From assembly GCA_946479515.1 (NCBI GenBank), contig CAMLGF010000010.1, positions 20,274-84,273 on the forward strand: DNA of 64,000 bases. The letters are read 5' to 3'. The DNA comes from an uncultured Pseudomonadota bacterium (GTDB lineage Bacteria; Pseudomonadota; Gammaproteobacteria; Steroidobacterales; Steroidobacteraceae). Position 1 is the first letter of the stretch, and each line of letters opens with the position of its first letter. The notes under the pieces are model-generated. The model did not search any database, was not told the origin of the DNA, and saw only the letters and a program-made list of their open reading frames with translations. Positions 59,311-64,000 of the stretch are shown one piece after another. Both the position numbers and the translations under genes were made by a program.

Positions 59311-61994
59311 ACCGGCACGCAGTCTCCCGCGCAGCCGTGCTGCTGCTGGCCGCGAGCTCGGCAGTGCTGGCGCAATCGCCCGCGGACGCGCCCAGGCCCA
59401 CGCTCGTGCCACTGGACATCTTCACGGTGCCCAAGGATCTCGAAGTGACGCTGTGGGCGCAATCGCCCCTGCTCAGGAACCCCACCAACATGGATTTCGA
59501 CGCCGCCGGGCGACTGTGGGTCACCGAGGGCGTGAACTACCGGCGCCACAAGGATCGCGACGCCAAGGGCGACCGCGTGGTGATTCTCGAGGACACCGAC
59601 CGGGACGGCCGCGCCGACAAGTCGACGGTGTTCGTACAGGAGCCCATGCTGGTGGCGCCGCTCGGCATTGCGGTGATCGACAACCAGGTGATCGTCTCGA
59701 ACGCGCCCGACCTCATCGTCTACACCGACGTGAACCGGGATCTGCGCTTCGACCCGGCGGTGGACAGGCGCGAGGTGTTGCTCTCCGGCTTCGACGGCCG
59801 CAATCACGATCACGCGCTGCATTCGGTGACCTTCGGGCCGGATGGCCGCTGGTATTTCAGCCAGGGCAATGCTGGTGCGTTCTTCACCGACCGCGGCGGC
59901 CGAACGTTCCGCATCGGCAGCGCCTACGATCCGGTGCCGGATGGCGGCGCCCAGCCGGTGTTCGGCCCGCGCCCGCCGTCCTATGCGGGCGCGAGGAGCG
60001 ACGACGGCCACGTGTACGTGGGCGGCTTCTCCGCACGCATGCAGCCGGATGGCACGGGCGTGGAGATCCTCGGCTTCAACTTCCGCAACAGCTACGAGCA
60101 GACGGTCACGAGCTTCGGCGACATCTTCCACAACGACAATGACGACCCACCGGCCTGCCGCACGTCGTACCTGATGGAATACGGCAACTTCGGCTGGTTC
60201 TCGCGCGATGGCAGGCGCTTCTGGCAGGCCGATCGTCGGCCGGGCCAGAGCATTCCCACGGCCGAATGGCGCCAGGAGGATCCGGGCGTGATTCCGGCCG
60301 GTGACGTGTACGGCGGCGGTGCGCCGACCGGCATCGTGTTCAACGAGGGCGACGGGCTCGGCCGGAAGTATCGCGGTCTGCTGCTGTCGGCCGAAGCCGC
60401 ACGCAACACCATCTTCGGATACTTCCCGAAGGCGCAGGGCGCGGGCTACGAGCTCGCCCGCTTCGACTTCCTGACCAGCAACGCCGCGCAGCGCTTCGCG
60501 GGCACGGATTTCAAGGGCGGCAAGGTCAACAGCGAGATCCAGACGTTCTTCCGCCCCTCGGACGTCACGGTGGGTCCGGACGGCGCCGTCTACGTCGCCG
60601 ACTGGTTCGATCCGCGCGTGGGCGGCCACGACGACAAGGACGACAGCACGTCGGGCGCCATTTACCGGATCGCGCCCCGGGGATTCAAGGCGGTGGTTCC
60701 GGCCATCGATGCGACCACGCTCGCGGGGCAGCTCGCCGCGCTGCGCAGCCCGGCCGTGAACGTGCGCGCACTGGGTTTCAAGGGTCTGGCCGCGCGCGGC
60801 GCATCGGCCATCCCCGAGGTGGAGAAGCTGCTGGCGGACGAGAACCCGTTCCTGCGCGCTCGCGCGCTGTGGCTGCTGGCGCGGCTCGGGCCGGACGGTC
60901 TGGCGCGCGCTGTCAAACTACTCTCGGGCACCGATCCGGCGCTGCGCGTCACGGCCTATCGCGTGGCGCGCCAGGCCGGCACCTTCATGAACTACGCGGG
61001 TTCGCTGGCCCGGGATGCTTCTCCCGCGGTGCGCCGCGAAGTCGCCTTGTCGCTGCGCGACGTGCCGTTCGAACAGTCCGGCCATCTGCTGCTCGAACTC
61101 GCGAAGGGCTACGATGGCCAGGACCGCAGCTATCTCGAGGCCTGGGGCATCGGTGCCACGGGCAAGGAAGCGCAGCTGTATGACGCACTGGCCAGTGCGC
61201 AGAAGGAGCGGGACGCGAGTCGCTGGCCCGCCGCCTATGCGGACCTGGTCTGGCGGCTGACGCCCGCGGCAGGCGTCGCGGCGCTGGCACAGCGCGCGAA
61301 GGCAGCGACCTTGCCGGTGAGCGAGCGGACCAAGGCCATCACCGCGCTGGGCTTCATCCCCACGCGCGAGGCGGCCGCCGCCTTGCTCGACATCGCACAG
61401 ACGGGCGGCGGGGACCTGCGCAGCAATCCCGCCCTCTGGTGGCTGCTCAATTACAAGGATTCGCGCTGGGCGGAAGCCGGCGTGGACGCGGAGCTCAAGC
61501 GCCGCGGCCTGTTCGATCCGGACACGGTGCAGATCAGCGAAGTGACGGTGCCGGAAGCGCCGTCGGCCACGCTGCAGGTGGCAGACATCGTCAGGCTGCG
61601 GGGCGACGCCCGGCGCGGCGCGATCGCCGCGCAGGCCTGCCAGATGTGCCACCGCATCAACGGGCAGGGCACCGATTACGCTCCCGATCTCAGCGGATTC
61701 GCCAGCCGGCAGACGCGCGAGGTGGTCGCCACCGCCATCGTGACTCCGTCGAACGACATCGCGCATGGCTACGACGGCACCGAGATCACGCTGACCGACG
61801 GCCGCCGGATTCACGGTCTGGTGCTGAGCGGCGGGAATCCACTGATCGTGCAGAGCACCGGCGGCCTCACGCAGATGATTCCAGCGACGCTCGTCAAGCA
61901 GCGCAAGCGGCTGGGCAGATCCCTGATGTTGAGCGCAGACCAGCTGGGGCTATCCGCCCAGCAGGTCGCGGACATCGTCGCCTATTTGCGCTAG
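59307..61994 (+). CDS. PVC-type heme-binding membrane-bound dehydrogenase
   Basis: An 895-residue periplasmic protein. Layout: Sec signal (VLLLAASSAVLA); a beta-propeller dehydrogenase-like domain (~35-460, GRLWVTEGVNYRRHK, GRNHDHALHSVTFGPDG, SEIQTFFRPSDVTVGPDG); HEAT-like helical repeats (~465-730, with VRALGFKGLAARGASAIPEVE and VRREVALSLRDV); and a cytochrome c domain with heme motif C778-QM-C781-H782. The order propeller-HEAT-cytochrome matches the large paralogous dehydrogenases common in Planctomycetes and Verrucomicrobia. The substrate is unknown; the Tat TIM-barrel partner suggests a sugar or polyol. Confidence 0.86.
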   Translation: MNRHAVSRAAVLLLAASSAVLAQSPADAPRPTLVPLDIFTVPKDLEVTLWAQSPLLRNPTNMDFDAAGRLWVTEGVNYRRHKDRDAKGDRVVILEDTDRDGRADKSTVFVQEPMLVAPLGIAVIDNQVIVSNAPDLIVYTDVNRDLRFDPAVDRREVLLSGFDGRNHDHALHSVTFGPDGRWYFSQGNAGAFFTDRGGRTFRIGSAYDPVPDGGAQPVFGPRPPSYAGARSDDGHVYVGGFSARMQPDGTGVEILGFNFRNSYEQTVTSFGDIFHNDNDDPPACRTSYLMEYGNFGWFSRDGRRFWQADRRPGQSIPTAEWRQEDPGVIPAGDVYGGGAPTGIVFNEGDGLGRKYRGLLLSAEAARNTIFGYFPKAQGAGYELARFDFLTSNAAQRFAGTDFKGGKVNSEIQTFFRPSDVTVGPDGAVYVADWFDPRVGGHDDKDDSTSGAIYRIAPRGFKAVVPAIDATTLAGQLAALRSPAVNVRALGFKGLAARGASAIPEVEKLLADENPFLRARALWLLARLGPDGLARAVKLLSGTDPALRVTAYRVARQAGTFMNYAGSLARDASPAVRREVALSLRDVPFEQSGHLLLELAKGYDGQDRSYLEAWGIGATGKEAQLYDALASAQKERDASRWPAAYADLVWRLTPAAGVAALAQRAKAATLPVSERTKAITALGFIPTREAAAALLDIAQTGGGDLRSNPALWWLLNYKDSRWAEAGVDAELKRRGLFDPDTVQISEVTVPEAPSATLQVADIVRLRGDARRGAIAAQACQMCHRINGQGTDYAPDLSGFASRQTREVVATAIVTPSNDIAHGYDGTEITLTDGRRIHGLVLSGGNPLIVQSTGGLTQMIPATLVKQRKRLGRSLMLSADQLGLSAQQVADIVAYLR

Positions 61995-62135
61995 CGGCGT
62001 CGGCATCCCGGAAGCGCAATATCAGACTTTCCTGACTATCGGCGGCGCGCGGTCGATGCCACGGTGCGCGCGTTGAAACACGCGGCGGACAAACTACCGG
62101 GCGAGGAGGCGGCGAGCGGCGCCGGGCGGACGTGA
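61995..62135 (+). pseudogene. Coding-like remnant between dehydrogenase and transporter
   Basis: In the frame of the preceding gene, after its TAG, 46 sense codons remain open up to a TGA at 62133-62135. That TGA overlaps the next gene's GTG (gtga). The last half (RAVDATVRALKHAADKLPG) has codon use like real genes, including the AAA-CTA-CCG triplet seen in genuine ORFs here. No good start is present; GTG 62064 would give 23 residues. It could be a decayed C-terminus of a lost gene or a small coupled ORF. Confidence 0.3.
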
Positions 62136-63997
62136 GCTCGCAGCAGGCGCTGGCATTCGCCGTGCTCGGCGCGATGATGGCGATGTTCGTCTGGGGCCGC
62201 TACCGCTATGACCTGGTCGCGGGCCTGGGCCTGTTCGCGGCGGTACTGCTGGGCGTGGTGCCGATGGAGCGGGCGTTCAGCGGCTTCAGCAACGACATCC
62301 TGGTGGTGGTCGCCGCGGCGCTTCTGGTGAGCGCGGCCGTGACACGGGCGCGGGTCATCGAGGCGGTGCTGCAGCGGGTGGCGCCGCACATCCAGTCCGT
62401 GCACGCGCAGCTCATCCTGCTCGTATCGGTCACCACGGTGCTGTCCGCGTTCGTGAAGAACATCGGCGCGCTGGCGATGATGCTGCCGGTGGCTTTCCAG
62501 CTCGCCAGGCGTTCCGGCGTGACTCCCTCGATTTTCCTGATGCCGATGGCCTTCGGGTCGCTGCTCGGCGGACTGTGCACGCTGATCGGCACGTCTCCCA
62601 ACATCATCGTCTCCGGGCTGCGCCGGGAACTGGAGGGCGAGCCTTTCCGCATGTTCGACTTCGCGCCGGTCGGGATGGGGCTTGCACTGGTCGGCGTGGT
62701 ATTCCTCGTGCTGGCATACCGGTTGCTGCCCAAGGATCGGCGCGGTCCGGTGACCGTCGGGGAAGCCATGGAGATCGAGGACTACGTCACCGAGGCGCGC
62801 CTGGGCGAGAAATCGGCGCTGCGCGGCGAGACGCTGCGGGCACTGCGCGAAAAACTGGCCAAGGATGTCGAAGTCACCGCGCTCGTCCGCGACGGACGCA
62901 AGCTGCCGCTGGCATCGAACACCGTGCTCCAGGAGAACGATCGCGTCATCCTCAAGGGGGAACAGCAGGCACTGGGCGAGACGGTGAGCGTGGCGGGGCT
63001 GGAGCTGGCCGGCGAGAAGCGCGTGCCCCGCAAGGAGAAAGGCCCGGACACGGAAATTGCCAGCTTCGAGGCGGTGATCGCCGCGGGCTCGTTGCTGATC
63101 GGCAGGAGCGCCGGGCGACTGGCTCTGCACGAGCGATTCAACGTCAATCTGATCGCCGTCAGCCGCAGCGGCGTGCGACTCAAGGAGCGGCTGCGGGACA
63201 TCGAGTTGCGCGCGGGCGACGTGATCCTGTTGCAGGGCGAGATGAACGATATGCCTGAGGTGGTGCGCGAACTCGGCTGCCTGCCGCTGGCGACGCGCGA
63301 CGTGCGCCTGACCAGCGTGCGGCGCGGGCTGATTCCCATCGCGGTGCTGGTGGCGGCGATGAGTCTGGCCGCCACCGGTGCGCTGCCGGTGGGCATCGCG
63401 TTCTTCGGCGCCGGTCTCGCGGTGATCCTGCTGGGGGCGTTGACCTTGCGTGAGGCGTACGATTCGGTCGAATGGCCGCTGCTGATCATGCTGGGGGCAC
63501 TGATTCCGGTGAGCGAGGCGATCCGCACCAGCGGCGGGGCGGAGCTGATCGCCGGTGGCCTCGCACAGGTGGCGCAGGCATTGCCGCCCTTCGGGGCGCT
63601 GGCGCTCATCCTGATGGCGGCGATGGCGTTGACGCCATTCCTGAACAATGCGGCGACGGTGCTGGTGATGGCGCCGATTGCCGTGAGCTTCGCGCGCGAT
63701 CTCGGTTATCACCCCGAGGCCTTTCTCATGGCCGTGGCCGTGGGTGCGGGCTGCGACTTTCTCACGCCCATCGGGCATCAATGCAATCTGCTGGTGATGG
63801 GCCCGGGCGGCTACCGCTTCGGCGACTATGCCCGCCTGGGCGCGCCGTTGTCGGCGCTGATCGTGCTCGTAGCCGCGCCGCTTATTCTGGCGGTATGGCC
63901 GATCGGGAGCGGTGGGGGGGGGGGGGGGGTGTGGGTGGGGGCGGGGTGTGGGGGGGGGCGGGAGGCCAACGCAGGAACAAGAGCAAAAGCACAGTAA
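62132..63997 (+). CDS. SLC13/DASS-family transporter with two RCK_C domains (3' end unreliable)
   Basis: Inner-membrane ion or dicarboxylate transporter of the DASS/CitMHS type. It has N-terminal helices (~1-200), then two RCK_C (TrkA-C) domains (~225-300 and ~310-385) in the central loop, then further helices. The SNT-like loops LCTLIGTSPNIIVSG and CDFLTPIGHQCNLLVM are typical of SLC13 proteins with RCK_C insertions. The helix that normally ends the protein, LIVLVAAPLILAVWPI, closes near base 63905. The last ~30 codons come from a poly-G artefact, so the true C-terminus and stop are unknown. It starts at GTG with only a distant SD (gaggagg). Confidence 0.86.
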   Translation: MSSQQALAFAVLGAMMAMFVWGRYRYDLVAGLGLFAAVLLGVVPMERAFSGFSNDILVVVAAALLVSAAVTRARVIEAVLQRVAPHIQSVHAQLILLVSVTTVLSAFVKNIGALAMMLPVAFQLARRSGVTPSIFLMPMAFGSLLGGLCTLIGTSPNIIVSGLRRELEGEPFRMFDFAPVGMGLALVGVVFLVLAYRLLPKDRRGPVTVGEAMEIEDYVTEARLGEKSALRGETLRALREKLAKDVEVTALVRDGRKLPLASNTVLQENDRVILKGEQQALGETVSVAGLELAGEKRVPRKEKGPDTEIASFEAVIAAGSLLIGRSAGRLALHERFNVNLIAVSRSGVRLKERLRDIELRAGDVILLQGEMNDMPEVVRELGCLPLATRDVRLTSVRRGLIPIAVLVAAMSLAATGALPVGIAFFGAGLAVILLGALTLREAYDSVEWPLLIMLGALIPVSEAIRTSGGAELIAGGLAQVAQALPPFGALALILMAAMALTPFLNNAATVLVMAPIAVSFARDLGYHPEAFLMAVAVGAGCDFLTPIGHQCNLLVMGPGGYRFGDYARLGAPLSALIVLVAAPLILAVWPIGSGGGGGGVWVGAGCGGGREANAGTRAKAQ

Positions 63998-64000
63998 AGC
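63905..64000. other. Low-complexity G-rich tail, probable contig-end artefact
   Basis: A run of 16 G (63914-63929) is followed by G-rich sequence broken by single T and C, then an A-rich end (gaacaagagcaaaagcacag). This is unlike every other stretch of the window and begins where the transporter should stop. It looks like poly-G sequencing error at a contig edge rather than genome. Confidence 0.75.

Noticed and set aside
62036..63781. A 581-codon reverse-strand frame opposite the SLC13 transporter
   Set aside because: Very His/Gln/Arg-rich shadow of a clear membrane transporter with no family signal.

Overview
The window comes from a high-GC (by eye about two-thirds G+C) polarly flagellated gammaproteobacterium. 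Gene order and proteins (FlhF/FlhG, FliA, MotC/MotD, DUF2802, an MSHA-type pilus) resemble Pseudomonas, Xanthomonas and Steroidobacter-like lineages; a placement near Steroidobacteraceae is an inference. No rRNA, tRNA, CRISPR array or complete mobile element was seen. The left edge cuts fliI. The last ~100 bases are a G-homopolymer tail that looks like a contig-end artefact.

Region 1 (1-13051) is a flagellar export and regulatory block: fliI(partial)-fliJ-fliK, then a near-perfect sigma-54 promoter, then fliLMNOPQR-flhB-flhA-flhF-flhG-fliA, mostly with overlapping stops and starts. Region 2 (13083-28359) holds chemotaxis and motor genes: cheY, cheZ, motC, motD (separated from motC by a REP-like insert), DUF2802, STAS, cheA, cheW, two chemoreceptors with tandem PAS domains, cheW, cheR, cheB, a second CheY-like receiver, a small protein that keeps the CheZ-like D-x-x-x-Q pair, and cheD. 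Region 3 (28374-36309) is four tandem HDOD proteins followed by a 1388-residue MASE1/CHASE/PAS sensor. That sensor has a complete ATP-binding domain but Ser where the phospho-accepting His should be. A FliA-type promoter sits directly in front of the second HDOD gene, so HDOD2-4 plus the pseudokinase look like a late flagellar-class output operon.

Region 4 (36391-45124) encodes a glutamine-synthetase-like ligase, aldehyde dehydrogenase, iron alcohol dehydrogenase and class I amidotransferase in one operon. After a lipoprotein hydrolase and a glycosyltransferase comes an ethanolamine-permease-like transporter. Together these predict a gamma-glutamylated amino-alcohol (probably ethanolamine) catabolic route.

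Region 5 (45191-46636) has a DUF3750 membrane protein and a GNAT acetyltransferase. Region 6 (46794-56836) is a compact MSHA-type type IV pilus locus (mshI, I2, J, K, L, E, G, A, C, D, O, P) lacking several usual members. Its ATPase has an N-terminal MshEN-type c-di-GMP-binding repeat. Region 7 (56858-63997) holds small hypothetical genes, a Tat-exported TIM-barrel protein coupled to a large cytochrome c/beta-propeller dehydrogenase of the type common in Planctomycetes and Verrucomicrobia, and an SLC13-family transporter with RCK_C domains that runs into the artefactual end.
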